From Archilochus colubris (Eukaryota > Chordata > Aves > Apodiformes > Trochilidae), in the NCBI GenBank assembly GCA_023079485.1, contig CM041083.1:158170552-158234551 (forward strand): a stretch of 64,000 nt of DNA. Direction: 5' to 3'. This document shows, piece by piece, positions 1 through 15,300 of this stretch. Within the stretch, counting starts at the first letter, position 1. Every line of letters starts with the position of its first letter. The notes under the pieces were generated by a model. It saw only the letters and a list, made by a program, of their open reading frames with translations. It ran no database searches and was not told where the DNA came from. Both the position numbers and the translations under genes were made by a program.

Positions 1-137
1 TAGATGTGTATAAACATAAATGTTGTCATAATAAGCAAGGATATAGATCCTGTTTGATATTAATTTTATTCTGATGCTGAAAATTCACTCTTTTTAACAC
101 AAAATCTGTCTTTCGTGTCCTTCATACTCTTAAATAG

Positions 138-330
138 GAATGCTTTGAATCTTTATTGAGCATTCTTCACTGGAGCTGGACAACACTGGTGCTGGGAGTT
201 GAAGAACTTCGTGGACTTAAAGGATTCCAATACACTGCTACTCTTTTAGATTTAGAAAGGTTGCGTTTTGTGGGCACGTGCTGTCTGAGGTTGCTGAGAG
301 TCTATACCTGTGAAATATACCCAATATCAG
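138..330 (+). CDS. MYCBP2: MYCBP2 exon 1 of window
   Basis: The exon follows the acceptor TTAAATAG and ends before the donor GTATCT. It opens in phase 0 and reads [17 protein letters not shown]..., ending in YPIS plus one base that pairs with the next exon to form Ala. It encodes about 64 residues of a hydrophobic, Leu/Trp-rich helical segment between the two PHR domains. No fold can be named from the sequence. The polypyrimidine tract is mediocre, but the reading frame and match to MYCBP2 decide the boundary. Confidence 0.93.
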
Positions 331-3300
331 GTATCTCTCCTAATGCACTTGTTTCATATTTATGAGTAAATAATAATCTATAGATCATTCAAAATTTGAT
401 CCTAAGTATTCTTGCAGGGTGTGCTGTAAGATGATATTGCTTATACCAATGGTTTTATTGGAGGAATTCAGAGACTTGTTGTCAGAAAATGGATATGTGT
501 AACCATCTCCATAATCAAGTGTCCAACACTACATGTTTACACTGGAATTTGTGTGTATTTTAAAGCTAATTTCTTGTTTGGCTTGACAGTTGAGTTGTTC
601 TTTTGGACTATTTTATCTTCTTTTTTCCCCATTTCTATACATAGTAGGTGCCTTGGCAGTAAGCCCAATTTAAACTTGAAAGACATTTTCTGTTTCTCAT
701 GCTTGTAGTTTAACAATGCTCATATTAAAATACAGCATATATTATTAAAGACCAGAAAATTAGAAGTTCCTGTTGTTCAGATTTATTCATTGTAATTTGA
801 CACTTGTCAATGTTGTCCTTGTGAAATTAACTTCACTGAATATAGATCAGCGTTGTTGAATTCTAGTTGTTTCATTTGCATGTAAAATCTGCATTTTTTT
901 AATAGGAAAATGTTTCCTTTACTTACATTTAATGCTCCTCTTTGTCACCTTTTAGCTACGGCTAAGGCAGTTGTAGAAGAAACCAGCAAATTAGCAGATT
1001 GCATTGGAAAAACTAGGACCTTGCTGAGAAAAATTTTATCTGAAGGAGTTGATCATTGCATGATCAAGTTGGACAATGATCCACAAGGATATCTCAGTCA
1101 GCCCCTGAGTCTTTTAGAAGCTGTTCTTCAGGAATGCCATAATACCTTCACAGCTTGCTTTCATTCATTTTATCCAACACCAGCTCTGCAGTGGGCATGT
1201 CTCTGTGACCTACTGAATTGTTTGGACCAGGTACGTGAAAATGACCCAAGTAAATATTAAAACTTAGCCTTCCCTTTTATTCAAAGAGAAGCCAAGCAGT
1301 ATTAAAAACCTTTATTCCTGGTGGGTTTTTTTGGTGTTTATTCTGATTTGCAACTTGAATTTTGTTGTGGTTTGGTTTTTTTAATAATTGAGTTTTATTT
1401 TTTAAAACATGTCCAAGTGCTGCAAACTTCAGTGTCTCAGCAGAAAGATCCTCTCTGAGACAATGAATAAAATCTATAGTGCTGGTAACTGTCAACACCT
1501 TGATTTTTCAGTGTTGAGGCCGTGCCTTGTATGCAATTACTCCTGCTGCACATTTCTTAGGAGCATACACATGGCATGTTTTTATCATCATCACTAATAC
1601 TTGAGTAATTTCTCATCATTAAATGTTACAGCAATGCTCTGAGCAAAGTACAAAACTGATAATATTCTGCAATAAACAACTTTCTTAAAAGTATCTTGCT
1701 TGGGTTTTAACAATTTAGTTGCATTGGTTGCAGTGAAATAGAAGTAATATCTTTCTTTGCAGGAAAATTCATTTATCAAAAAAAATTAAAGGAAGAACCA
1801 GTTATTAAATGTATTACCCTAAGAAAATTTTTAATTAATTATTTTAAGTGCTTTGTCTTCAAAGGGTGCCAATTTTCAGAAGGGTTTATTATTTTTAAAA
1901 GTGCCAACCAATGAGTTTTAATTACTCCAATTCAAAAGATCCAAATGGAATCTCTTAAGAGAAGATAATGTAAAACTCACAGAAAAGCTGACAGTACATG
2001 AAATTCCTTATCTAACTTATTTTTATATTTACTGTAAAACAAAAGTTCCTTTCAAAAGTAGTTTCTCCCTCATTTACTTTAAATGCAACAGCGCCTTTTT
2101 GTTTTTTCCTTTTATATTTTATATTTTGTATATTTTTTTTTTTGTATCTATATTTTTAGGACATCCAGGAAGCAAACTTCAAAACCTCCAGTAGCAGGCT
2201 TCTTGCTGCTGTTATGTCTGCCCTCTGCCACACATCAGTGAAGCTGACCTCCATCTTCCCCATCGCCTACGACGGAGAGGCCTTGCTGCGGTCAATGGTC
2301 AAACAAGTCAGCACTGAGAATGACTCTGCTCTCGCCCATCGTTTTCCTCTTCTGGTTGCACACATGGAGAAACTGAGTCAGGTCAGAATACATTCTAAAA
2401 ATTTTACTGTTTGTTTTGCTTTGCAGCAAAAAACAGTCTCGTAAGTTGAAGTTTTGGCTTTATAAGGGTGAAACTTAAATTGCCTGAGTGTTTTCTTTCT
2501 AAGAGGATTGGTTCAGAAGCTTATTTAATCCAATTTTCATCTTTCAGTCTGAAACGTCCCATTGCTTGTTTGCAGAATGCCTGAACAAATATCATTCTTA
2601 TTTATTTGGGACTAATAAATTGGCAGAAATACAGTTCAGAGCTATCTTCTCTTGCAAAGTTTTCTGCAACAGTTTTTGGCTTTTTCATGTGATCACAAGA
2701 ATGAACATGTGAATAGATTAATTGGTTTTAAGGAAGAGTTAACACAGCGTTGGTAAAAAAAAGTTATGTCTCTAACTGGAGTTTTTAAGGAAGTCAGCAA
2801 GTGGGTGTACAAGGGAAGCCCAGTTCATATAATTCTATCAAAGGTTATTAAAACAATTCCCTAAGGGCTCTTGAATGCTGTATTTTTGCAGTTCTGTTTT
2901 TCCAGAATATATTGAATAAAAAGGGGTAGAGATGATACTCAAAGATATGGAACTGCTAAATATTATTCTTCACTTTAGAAGACAGGGAGGTAAGTTCTTA
3001 TGAAATTGTCAATGATGGATGAAAATTAAACATAATACAACTGTTCAGTCCAAAACCTCTGAACAACCAGAGATCTTAGCAAAAGGTAAGTTCAGAAGGT
3101 AGCTGCAATTAAGCTGTGGAACGTACTCCTGCAGGCTATTATGCTAAAGGTTTTCACAGATGTAGAAAGCACCTGCACAAGTTGACAAATTAAGAACTGA
3201 CAGAAAGCTATTTACATGCAAATGTAGTATTTCCATCCTGGATACAACTGCCTCTTTGCTGCTTAAGATACAGTCCTGTGCAGATCTCTGTACAGGTTTG

Positions 3301-6300
3301 TTTGACCTGAATTTCTTTGCTACCTGTTCACTACTAGGATATTTTTGAGGGACAAAATGGTGAGAGAGAAAAATCTTCAATTTCTGTCTGTAGAGTTTAT
3401 TTTCATCTTTCTTTCTTTCTTTAGAATGACTTCAATATGAATGTCACTGCTAAGTAGAAGATACGTTAGATGTCTAAGCTTACATTTGTTTCACAGTCTT
3501 GACTGCCTAAAACCCACTGTTTTCATAAGCATCCCACCACTGGTTTTATTTTATCTGTGTGCACGGAAGACTTAGCTGCCATTAATGCCAAAAAGCTATG
3601 TTTCTTTTTAGGCAACGTGGAAGACAACAATATGAAGAATACCATAAGCACCTATATAACTATTGTATTCTAACACAGGTTTATAAATACTATGGCAAGG
3701 AGGACCATAAGAAAGTCCCCTATGAGAAGGACATATATCCTTCAATGCAATAAGCAAAGTCAGTGCCACCTCATTCTGGAAATTAGGAAAATTTAATCAT
3801 TTTTTTAACCAAGGAATTCATATAATGATCACTTTGAGAAGTTTTAATTATTTTTTAACCTCTATATTTCTTATTTTTAAGAAGCCACTGATTTTATTTT
3901 TCTCTTTATAATGTAGAGCGAAGAAAATGTTTCTGGGATGACAAGCTTTCGGGAAGTGCTGGAGAAGATGTTGGTCATTGTTGTTTTACCAGTCCGAAAC
4001 AGCCTTAGACGAGAAAATGAACTTTTCTCTTCACATCTGGTTTCTAATACTTGTGGGCTTCTTGCTAGTATTGTCAGTGAGCTTACAGCATCAGCACTAG
4101 GATCTGAGGTAAGCTTCTATAAAATCATTGCTACAAGTCTTTTAGAATAAGTCTTAAGAATGTGATACGGGCTGTGATGGCAATTATTATAGGTATGGAC
4201 ATCTTGCACAAGTGCTTGAGGTCTCATTAGTTTTCGGATGTTTAACATTTATGAAAAATGTGTACATTGTATTAAGGAAGTACTGTTGGTTAACTGTTTC
4301 ATTAGGGCTTAAGAATACTGTGAAGTGGTTAAAAAATAGCAATTTTGTTTGGAGTACCTTTCTTCTTTCATGCATGTCTTCGCATGTACACACTCAAAGT
4401 GTGTTTGTTCAGTGCTCTCTGGAAGCAATGCCACACCTGAGCATCTGTGTGCCTCTGGCAGTATCATCAGTGCCTCTTGAGTTCTAACCCTCTGTGCTTT
4501 CAATTGCCTGTCAGAATTAGTAATGTTTATGCAGTGTCCTCCTTCTGTCTATTTAAGATATTCCTTACTCCTTTCTTTATATATTGTTAAATAACATATG
4601 CATTCTTTTAAAATATACTTACAAAGTTTCATTAGAATATTTAGTTTGTTTACTTTGGTGTTTAAAAATCGAGTGTTACCGAGTTCAACTTTCTGAAGTC
4701 CAGAGATACGTAACCACACAAGTTCCCTTTTGTGGAACTGTGTCATTAAAGCATAGAAAGTTATTTGGTTTCACTAAAGAAGTACCACAATCTGCATACT
4801 ATTAGAAGATTTTTTTTTTAACTGAAAGAACCTAACTTTTGCAAACAACTTGATTGAAGGTGTTTTAACTATTAGGTAAGAACTGTTTATTTCCTCTGAT
4901 TTTGACTGTTTATTTCTCTGATCAAGACAGAAATATGTAACTCTTTTTAGCTATCTTAGCTTTCTTTCATGTTAAGTCATACTATGAAATGTGTATTTAA
5001 ATGCTTGAAAAAGTAAGGAAACAGGTTATATATTATACCTGGTTAATTCCTAATTACCAGAAATTGTGTTTTCTTTTGAGCCAATATTTAATACGAGTGT
5101 CAGTAGTGGCATCTCTTATGTTTTATCAGATGACTTAAAATTTACCCAGTTGAAAATCTGTTCATTTAATTCACTTAACTTTGCTTTATTTAGAATTAGC
5201 TAGTGTTTAGCCTAAGTGTTAACTTTTTCTCTTGCTTATCTTTAACTTACTTACAGGTTGATGGGCTCAACTCTCTCCATTCTGTCAAATCCACTCCAAA
5301 CCGTTTCACTAAAACAAGTCAGGGAAGAAGCTGGAATACTGGAAATGGATCCCCTGATGCAATATGCTTCTCTGTCGACAAACCTGGTGTAGTTGTAGTA
5401 GGATTTTCTGTTTATGGTGGAGGGGGAATTCATGAGTATGAGTTGGAAGTACTAGTTGATGATGTAAGTACTACATTTGAAAAACAGTTTGAACAAAATT
5501 AATCTCAGTTTTTTCATAACGTGTCTTACAAAGTAATACTGTAATATTCTTATACAGTCTAGGTTACCACTAAAGCAGTGGTAGCAGGGTTTTTTTTTGT
5601 TTGCTTGTGGTGGTGATTTTTGTGGTATAGCAAGCTGTATACTGTATCCAGTAGGGTCCTTATTTTGGTTATGGTCTTGACATCTTCCTTCATTACACAT
5701 AATTTTTGAAGTATAGTTGACATTTCACTTACTGGAACTAAATGTAAATTACTACTAGTTATCTCTCTTTAAATTGTGAAAGAAAGTTAAGGAATAAGGG
5801 AGACCAAGTTAAAACATTTTAAACCAAAATTTGAAGGAAGGCAGCCTATCATCATGTTCAGGCTGTAGGTACGGATGTTTCATATGTTGTTCAAGTACTC
5901 TCTTAAAATAAGCTTAAAACTTGTGGTTTTGCAATGATGACAGACCTCCATTCTTTTACAGCCAATTATTCACTTTAACCAGCTGTTCTAGTCTCTTCCA
6001 AAGGGCAACCACAGATTGCTATGCAAAATTAGCTTCTCTGCTCAGTAATTTCCTTTTGTAGCATAAAAACTTCTCTGGCTCTCAGCAGGTTTTTCAGCTT
6101 TGTTTTATTTGTAATGCTGTGTACAAGAAAACAAATTGCACAGTTGAGTGATTGTCATGTATTTACATTTATAAATGGATTAAAATGACTGTTTCTTTGA
6201 ATCAGAGTGATCATACTGGAGATTCAACTCATTCTCACAGATGGACATCTCTAGAATTGGTTAAAGGAACTTACACCACAGATGACTCTCCCAGTGACAT

Positions 6301-9300
6301 AGCTGAAATCAGACTTGACAAAGTTGTGCCACTGAAGGTAAATAGAAGAAGTGTAGGTTTCATGTGTGCATGTATAGGTTTCATGACTTCTTCAGATAAC
6401 AAAACCCAGAATGTTCAACGTAAATCGTGTTTTTGTATGTAGACATTTATGAATTAATCTTGAGACGTTTGCTATAAAAATTTTCAATTTGACCCTGCAA
6501 CTGAAACGTTCAAATACCAGCAGCAAAAAAATCTTCATTTTTTTTATAGCACAAGATAGATTGTAATTGCTTAGTAATTTAGAATATTTTCGAATATGAA
6601 ACTTTTTTGTGTGTGCAGTTTGGTAGCACATTTTCTTGTTGCCTTGGCTACCTTCAAGTAATTAGAAGTAATATTTTACTGAAGTTATGGTCTTCAGTTT
6701 GGGAACACAGAACAGCTTTGGCTTTTGTTACATGCTGGATCTTTTTCTGTTCATTTAATTTGCAGAGTGCTTTAAAGGACTTTTCAGAGTTTTGACATGA
6801 ATACTTTTACAGTATTAATATTATGAAATGTTACGAAGTTTAACTTGTGTACTTATTTTATCCTGCTCACTGTTTCTGGCTCTCCTTTTTAAGGAAAATG
6901 TGAAATATGCAGTTCGTTTGAGGAATTACGGAAGCCGGACTGCCAATGGAGATGGGGGAATGACCACAGTTCAATGTCCAGATGGTGTCACATTTACATA
7001 CAGTACATGTAGTCTGAGCAGTAATGGCACAAACCAAACACGAGGACAAATTCCACAGATCCTCTATTACAGGTTTGTGTGATAAAGCAACTGTAGTGCT
7101 CTTTTTGAGAAGTAACAAAAATAAATGCATCTGGAGTGTGTTTGAGGAAAGAGCTTCTTTAACAGCAATACCATGTTCTCCCAGTGTAGTTTCAGACAAA
7201 AGTTACTGAGTGAAGATAGTTCTCAGGACATCAGTTTCATTGGTGCCTCTTCAAGGCTTGTTTTAAATTTTTTTTTTCCTTTGACTTGACAGAAGATTTG
7301 ATGGTTGACCTCTCTTAAGAGGTCCATTGTTTACTGCTTTAAATATGTCATATAGGAGACTAAAAAAAAAACAAAAACAAAAAACAAAACAAACAAACAA
7401 ACAAAAAAAACCAACAAAAAAATACCCACCAGACAACAAATTTAAATCTTTTTGTGAGAGTGGTTAACTTAAGTTATAAAGAAGTACAGGTATCCTTGTT
7501 GTTCTCTGAACTTGTCCAAGTAACGTTTTTGAGCATTCTGAAATGACAGTCCTGGAATCTTAATATCTGTTATGAAGGTCTGAACAATCAATTTTTTCTG
7601 GACAAACATAAGTAATCCAAATGAGATTGCAGGAAGGGAGATTTTGCTTTAAATATTGACTAAGTGATTTTGCGTATCGGTGTGAAATCTGAATCATTAT
7701 CATACTGAGAACTTGAATTAGTTCATCATTCAGATGCTTTGAAAAAGCAAATAAAACCAGATCTTTTTTATGCCTATTGAAATAGTGTTGTGAGTAATAT
7801 TTAGCAGATCCTAATTTGACATACAGAGTGGGTTTCAAAGGAAAAGCTGCAGCATATGAGTAAGCCTAAGGCTGTATTTCAAAACCAAAATAAAGCTTTG
7901 GGACAAGGATGGAAAATCTTTTTACTAGTTATGACACTGCAGAAATATCCATTACAAGAATTTTACTCATTTCTGTGTTGCATTTAGTATTAGTCTCTTT
8001 ATCAAGAAACATGGTTAGGCTAGGAAGAGCACAGGAATTTATGCATTTCTGTGGTTTGAAAGACAGCTAGTCAAAACAAACATTTCAGAAACAAGCTTTT
8101 CATTTTTTCTGCTAAATAAAAATAAAACTATTCTTGTTTTATTCTGTCAAAAATCATTCTGTCATGGTTTTTCTAGTATAATGTTGTGATTTGTGACCTT
8201 ACTTTAATTTATCCACCATTCAGGAGTGAGTATGATGGAGATCTGCAATCACAGCTTTTGAACAAAGCTAATGAAGAAGATAAAAATTGTAGCAGGGCTC
8301 TTTCTGTTGTGAGTGCTGTTGTACGAGCAGCCAAAGACCTGTTGCACAGGGCTCTTGCTGTAGATGGTAAGGCTTTTGAAAATTGACTTCCAAAATACAC
8401 TTTTTGAAACTTTCTTGGTTAGCAGGAAATAATAGTAGAATATTGGTGATGTAAAATTATTTCTCTTCTGCTTTTTGAAGAAAATTTTTCTAGTCTGTTA
8501 TTACTTCAGGTATCAAAGTGAGTAACTTCCTGAGTCACTGAGTTGCAGTTGAGATATCATAAGCAATACCTCTATAAATTTGCTTGTCAGCTCAGCAGGT
8601 ATCACGTTAAAGCTGCTAAGATTCTTTATTGACTCCAAAACATTTGCTGTGATAGGTCAGTTCCAAATTTTATAGTATGTTTTGCACAGTGGTGGTAATC
8701 AGGGAGACTGCTGAATGTGATGTATTTCTAAGCACGTAAACATCCATTTTTGAGAAATACAGGCATTAGCCTTAAAACTGAATGCTTTTAAGCTAGTATC
8801 TTCTGCCATTCTAGTCAAAATGTCCAGAATATTACATAAAGGATGCTATGGAAATTGATTTAGGGGGCTAAGAGAAGCTTATTGTGCTAGCTTTTATACT
8901 ATAGAAAGTATGAATTATTTCACAAAATGTCAAAAAATGCAATAAAACTATTCTCCAAGAGGAAGAAATTTTTTTACAGAGACCAATGCCACTTTTATCA
9001 CAGCTGAACTTTGCAGGTTTAGAGTTTGGTAATGCCTATATAATGAAAATAATTTGAAGAAAAACTGGTTTATAAACTAGTTTAACTCCAAGAATCAAAC
9101 CAGAAAAATAAGATGGGTTTTGAACTATGGTGCATTTATTAATGCCTGTGTTGTAATTGTCTTTGTCTAGCTGAAGACATTCCAGAACTACTCAGCTCTT
9201 CCAGTCTGTTTTCAATGCTGCTTCCCCTCATAATAGCCTACATAGGACCAGTAGCAGCAGCCATTCCCAAGGTATGCTCCTGAATCCCTGAAGAAATTTT

Positions 9301-12300
9301 AAAATGTTACAAGAAGTCTTACTGTGAAAATCTGAATTTCTTGATTTCTTAAGATTTTATGAATTAGTAGTTTATATTTTACCATGTTACTCATGAATTT
9401 TCCAAGGGTCAATTTTGAAAACAGTTCATTGTTTAAAAATTGCTCTCTTAATTTAAAGCCATTATGAAAAGAAATACTTTAAGGAAGCAGAGGGAGAGAT
9501 GACAGGCTTAACAATAGGAAAGTACAGAAGTCTAGAAGGATCTGTGTTTATGACTCATTGGTTGATAATGATAGAATGAGATGTTTTTATACAAAGCAGT
9601 GGTAACTGCTCATTTTCATTATTAAATTTAGAGATAGGAAGACTTCAGCTTTAAATAAAAATGTGCTTAATTGTCAGTGGCAGAGCATTCTTCCATGTGC
9701 CTGGTCTGGAACAGTCATGGAATCTATTATTAGATTTGTAAATGTCATTAATCCTTAGGTAGTATGCATTGTTGCCTTGTATTGTTTTTTTCAGGAACTG
9801 CAAGCTGTCTTCTAACTCCTTTTAAAAGGGGACGGGAGAGGACAGGTCATTTAAAATCTAACAAATTAATTTCATTAAAATAGTTTCAACTTTTAGTTCC
9901 CTTGTTACTGTGATGAGCTGGAATTTAGAACCAAATGTTTTACTATAGAAATGTCCTTTTAGTTTGAAAAGGTCATGAAGATTACAGAAGATAGTCATGA
10001 ACTTAACACTACGTGCATGAAAATCTTGAATATTTGAAAAAAAAAACCAGTACTGATGTTGTTTTAAAACAAAGTATAACTGCAATATGACTTCAGTACA
10101 GCATTTGCTTTCTCTCAACTCATGTTAATTGTGAATGTTATAGCTTCTTAGTATTAGAGAATGTGTTTTCGTGAAAGTATCTCTCAGTTGCATACAGATT
10201 TTTTTTCAGTTTTGGCAAGTCTCTAGGAGTAGTTGAGATTAATTTAGTGATGATTTTTCTGTCACAATTGCCTAGACACAGAATTGGAAAACAGATGAGT
10301 GAATTGTGGTAGTTATCTTCTGAGAATATACAGAACCAATGTAGAGAAATACAAGTTTGTGAGCGTTGTTTTCTCCCAGTCATGAGTGTGTGGTGTTATG
10401 CTACAGGTTGCTGTTGAGGTCTTTGGCCTTGTACAACAGTTACTTCCCTCGGTGGCTGTTCTGAATCAGAAATATGCCCCTCCAGCCTTTAATCCAAATC
10501 AGTCTACAGACAGCACCACCGGGAACCAACCGGAGCAAGGGCTTTCAGCTTGTACTACCTCCAATCACTATGCTGTTGTAGAAAGTGAGCATCCCTATAA
10601 ACCTGCCTGTGTTACACATTACAAGGTAAGCACCTTCTAAGTCTGTGTACAGTTTCTTAAAAGCTTTTGTTTTGTTTTGGGTTTTGTTTTGTCAACATTT
10701 ACTCTCTGAAAAAAAATGTTCCTATAGATGATAATTCATGTTGTCTAATGTGGGAGATAGCAAACAGCTTTCTGCAGAAACTTGTGTCCAGTAACTATAG
10801 TGAAGTTCTAGTAGAAACTAGTGTAGTTTAACACCGTAATGCAGGTATCTACTGTAAGTCTCTAAATTTGCTCAATCAGATTTTCCTAATGTCATGCACA
10901 GTTGCTTTGCTGTAGTATTTGAGACTGTGGAAGTTGGAAATCTTTATGTATACATTATTTGATTACATCTCAGTTTACATCTCATTATCTAGTCCTAAAA
11001 CAATGCTTTGTAAAAATACTTAACATCTATTCTAGTCAAATTAATATGCATTATAGTGTAGGGATCCCTGTGCTGGGTATTGCTGATCTATCAAAATTCT
11101 TCTTTAATTAGTTTTACTTGGACCAATTTACTAGGGTTTGGCATCTCAGAAGTCTCTAAAGTCCTCAGAATTTTGTGAAGTTGTTTTGTGTAGAATTCAT
11201 TTTCCACAGTATAGGTGACTGTTGCAGTAAAACCAGATTTTCCTCAACATCAGTAAAGTCAGTGTTTTTTCTAGCCATAAACTATATATTAGAGAGAGAA
11301 ATCCTATGTTTCAGTTCTTGAAATACAGTGATTTCTGTAGTTATATTGACTCCATGACTGTAAATCTAGAGGTAGCAAACCTGGAAACAAGGAAGAGCTT
11401 GAGGAGGTCAGTAATTACTGTTCCACTTGCTTGTCCTGTGAGACATCAAGGTAATTGCAGAAAAGGTAGAAATGTAGTTATTGTATGAACTTCCTGAAGG
11501 AATGATTCTTACTACTGTTCTAAAAGTTTATGAAGCTTATCTGGAGCCTTAGACGTAGTAGTTGCTACCTTTGAATTTCTGTAGCTATATGCTATTGCAC
11601 TGCAAGCCATATTCACATGTACTGCAAGTGTGATTCAACTTCTGTGTGCTTTTCTAGGAGTGCAGAAACATATATTGAGTGTGTTTGTGCATTTAAAAAG
11701 TTACTTGAGGATTAAATGTTTATAGTAGTAGTTGGTGGTTATTTTGCATAATGATCCTCTGCAGAGTTTCAAAGTGAAATCTTAAGTTAAAATACTTAAT
11801 CTGAATATAAGCTGTAATACATAATTATAATTCAGTAAGGTGAAAAGCATTTCAGGTGTATCTGAATTGGAAGGAATAAATTAGGTTGATGTCAATCTAA
11901 ATCGTATCAAAACAACTGTGCAGTTTTACATAATTGAATCACTTTCCCAGCCTAGAAAGTTAAAACAAAATAGAAATGAAGAATTAAATGTAAAAAATCC
12001 TCCACAACCCCCAACTTGAGCATAATTTTACTGTTGTTTTGTTTTAGGTGACTTTTCCTGAATGTGTCAGGTGGATAACAATAGAGTTTGACACTCAGTG
12101 TGGCACTGCTCAGTCTGAGGATGTTCTTCGTTTACTAATTCCTGTCAGAATTGCACAGAGTCTGGGATTTGGACCAAAGCATGCTTCTGTTCATGAGAAC
12201 CTTAATTCATGGATAGAACTGAAAAAATTCTCTGGATCTTCAGGATGGCCTACCATGGTATTAGTATTGCCAGGTAATAGACACTGCAGTAATTTCTAGT

Positions 12301-15300
12301 AATGTTTGATTTTTCTGCAAAATTATCTTGAAAAACAAATTCTAGAAGTATCTTCAAGCTGGCAAGAGTTCATTATGAATCACTGGTTGTACATCAGCTG
12401 TTTCTGCTTATGCTAGGTTTCTTGTTTAAAAGGTTGATCTGTATGCTATTTGTGGTTTTCCTTTACATGTTTCTTAAAAAGTGTAGGTTTTCATATATGC
12501 TCATGCAGAATAAACATAAGACAAGACATATGAACATTTTTAAAGAATTTATTTTGTTTATCTTCTTACTTCCTATAAGGAAATGAAGCTCTTTTTTCTC
12601 TGGAGACTGCATCAGACTATGTAAAAGATGAAAAGGCTTGCTTTTATGGTTTCAAATGTTATGCAATTGGATATGAATTTAGTCCAGGATCCGATGAGGT
12701 AAGGAAAAATAAAGTGGCTACAATTGCTGTATTTAATTAATTGTCTTCTATAAGGCCAAGGTTTCTTGGTGAGAATAGTTGTTTTTCCACTTCGCATTAA
12801 ATAACATTAACAAAATATTTAAAATTAATTTCATATGTTTTCAATGTTTCTTGTCACAGGCATCATTTTTTTTGTAATTCTTTACTCAGAACATTATTGG
12901 AATGGCTTTATATTTGTTTTGTTTCAATAATTGTGACAGTCTGCAAATACCTAGCATGATTTGTCAGTGTGTTATAAAATTTCTTTAAATCCTGATCTAG
13001 TCTTCCACCATAAATCCAAAGGATTCACAGAATCATAGAATGATTTGGATTGGAAGGGATCTTAAAGATCATATAGTTCCAACCTCCCTGCATGGGCAGG
13101 GACACTTTCCACCAGACCAAGTTGCGCAAGGCCCCATCCATCCTGGCCTTGAACACTTCCAGGGAGGGGGCAGCCACAACTTCCTTGGGCAACCTGTGCC
13201 AGTGTCTCACCACCATCAAATGAAAGAATTTCTTCCTAATGTCTAACCTGAATGTTCCCTCTTAAAGTTTTAAACCAACATGCTATGTCCTCTCACTACC
13301 ACCCATGCAAAAATCCCTACCCCAGTTTTTTTGTAGGCCCCTTTCGGATATTAGAAGGTTGCTATAAGGTCACATCATTCATATTTTATTGTCACAGACA
13401 ATTATTGGATGACAAACTTGAGTTATTTTTTCAGTTTTCACTCATACTTGAACTCTCAGAGTCCCTGGAAATACTGTTTTGATTTAGACTACCTGAGATT
13501 TTGCACAATGGTCACCACATCTTACCTTTAAGGACATGAGCCATTTCCAGTTTCCCTGTTGCTAAGGGAAGATAACATTTCTTCATGTAGCTGGGCCAGT
13601 GCTTTATTTTGGTTTATTTTAAGAGATTACTGAAAGTACTTAATAGGCTTTATAATAAATCCCTTCCATTGTCTTGGGAGTCTTTGGGCCTCTTTCTTCA
13701 TGTGAACTTCTTTAGGTCTGCATCTTGCTTACACAGCCCTCACAGAAGATTTATCTCATTTTATTCCTGGGTTCTGCTCAAGCTAAATCAGGTTTTTAAA
13801 ATATGAGATTCTTTTGAATTTTGTAACGTACCAGATTATAAAATATACCATAAGATTATTAGCTATGATGGTCTCACTGGCCTGCAGCAAATCGGATTTT
13901 AAAATGCTATAGATAATAAACTAGTCTTTGATAGTGTAATAAGTTCCTCATTTCCCCACTGTTTTTTTATGTTGGTTTTTTTTCCTCTATGAGAAGCATG
14001 TATCATAGGTATTCTGAGTCACCCACAGATATCTTTAAAAGTTAAAGCTGGTGTGTCAGTACCTTTTTGTGAGCAGAGTAAAAGAGGTTGTGCCTGCATG
14101 TTGCTGGGAGAAGTTGAAGGGAAAATATAAAATACATTTCTGTAGGGCTTAAAAAGTAGCTACAACCTGCCTGGCCTTACTACTCTCCTATTCCTTGCAT
14201 CCAGGCTTTCTTGCCGTGTGTTTGAAAACTGTGTGCATGATCTCTTCTGTTTTGTCTTGCAAACAAGGTTGAAAGATACTGATGGGGAGACACTCAGGCG
14301 TTTTCAGTGACAAGTCTGGTGGGAGGGAAAGGAGTCTTCTCATACTCATAACAGCAGCGTTGATGGGAAGAAATAACTTTCCAGTGCAAATAGAAAGGAG
14401 AGAATGTCAAAGGCATCTTCCAGGATTTTCAGTGGCTAAAGGGGAATTATGGATTCTTTTTACCATCCTTGCCTTTCTAACTAGAGATAGGGAAGAAGGG
14501 AAAAAATTATGAACACAACTACATTTAAACAAGATAGGAATTTGAGCTTGTGTGGCATGTATATATGTACAGCTTGGAAGATGTAGTACTTTGCAATCTG
14601 TATATCAATAGTTTTTTTGTATAGTGTCAGGGAAACATTCGTTATCCTATTTTCTGAGACATTTTTTATTTCAAATTGAAGGGTATTATTCAGCTGGAGA
14701 AAGAATTGGCAAATTTAGGAGGATCATGTGCAGCAGCTTTGATGAAGAAAGATCTAGCACTGCCTATTGGTAAGTCCTCAAAGAACATACTTTGTTTTTT
14801 TATCCTTGTTTTGGATTTTCTGAAGTATATGTGTGTGTCTGTGTGTGTCTACATATGTCTTAATGTTGCTTTTAGTTGGAGATTATGATAAGAAATTTAT
14901 TCTTAAAACTGAACGAGATCAAACAAGGTAATAAAGTGATGGTGTTTTCTGCTTACGCTGTTCCCATAATATGTGTATGAGGTGGAGGAAAACCTGGTCA
15001 TTTAAATCTGAACAATTCACCCCATCCACAGGTAATGTATCAAAGTCTGAGCAATGTCCTACAGTTCTCTTGTGGTACTTCACAGATGCGCAGGTATCTT
15101 ATTTGTATTTCACTTCTTCTCCCCCCACTCCACACCTTTCTGAAAAAGAATACCTCCAGCATTGAATTGCAAAATTTAAAGTTACTTGTTTAAAATTGAA
15201 AATGACCATTGCATCTGAAGACCTAACAGCCTGAAATATTTCTGCTGCAGTTGTTTTTACTGCCATAGTTGGGTTTTTTTACAGTTACAAAAAATACTAC

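Larger units (their letters stand above)
331..14681 (+). other. introns among exons 1-13 of the window
   Basis: The stretches between the exons at 138 and 14682 are ordinary AT-rich introns of 0.3 to 2.0 kb. Apart from the CR1 fragment at 13025 and the A-rich tract at 7362, I see no further gene, RNA gene or recognisable mobile element in them. Open frames in both strands here are short and have no splice-consistent phase. Confidence 0.7.

Noticed and set aside
910..955. ATG at 910 as a translation start
   Set aside because: It lies in the intron upstream of the acceptor at 955, and the exon joins the preceding exon in frame; the gene starts far upstream of the window.
13040..13246. Open frames within CR1 copies (also at 28294 and 40056)
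   Set aside because: They fall inside non-coding 3' regions of truncated CR1 elements and encode no reverse transcriptase motif.
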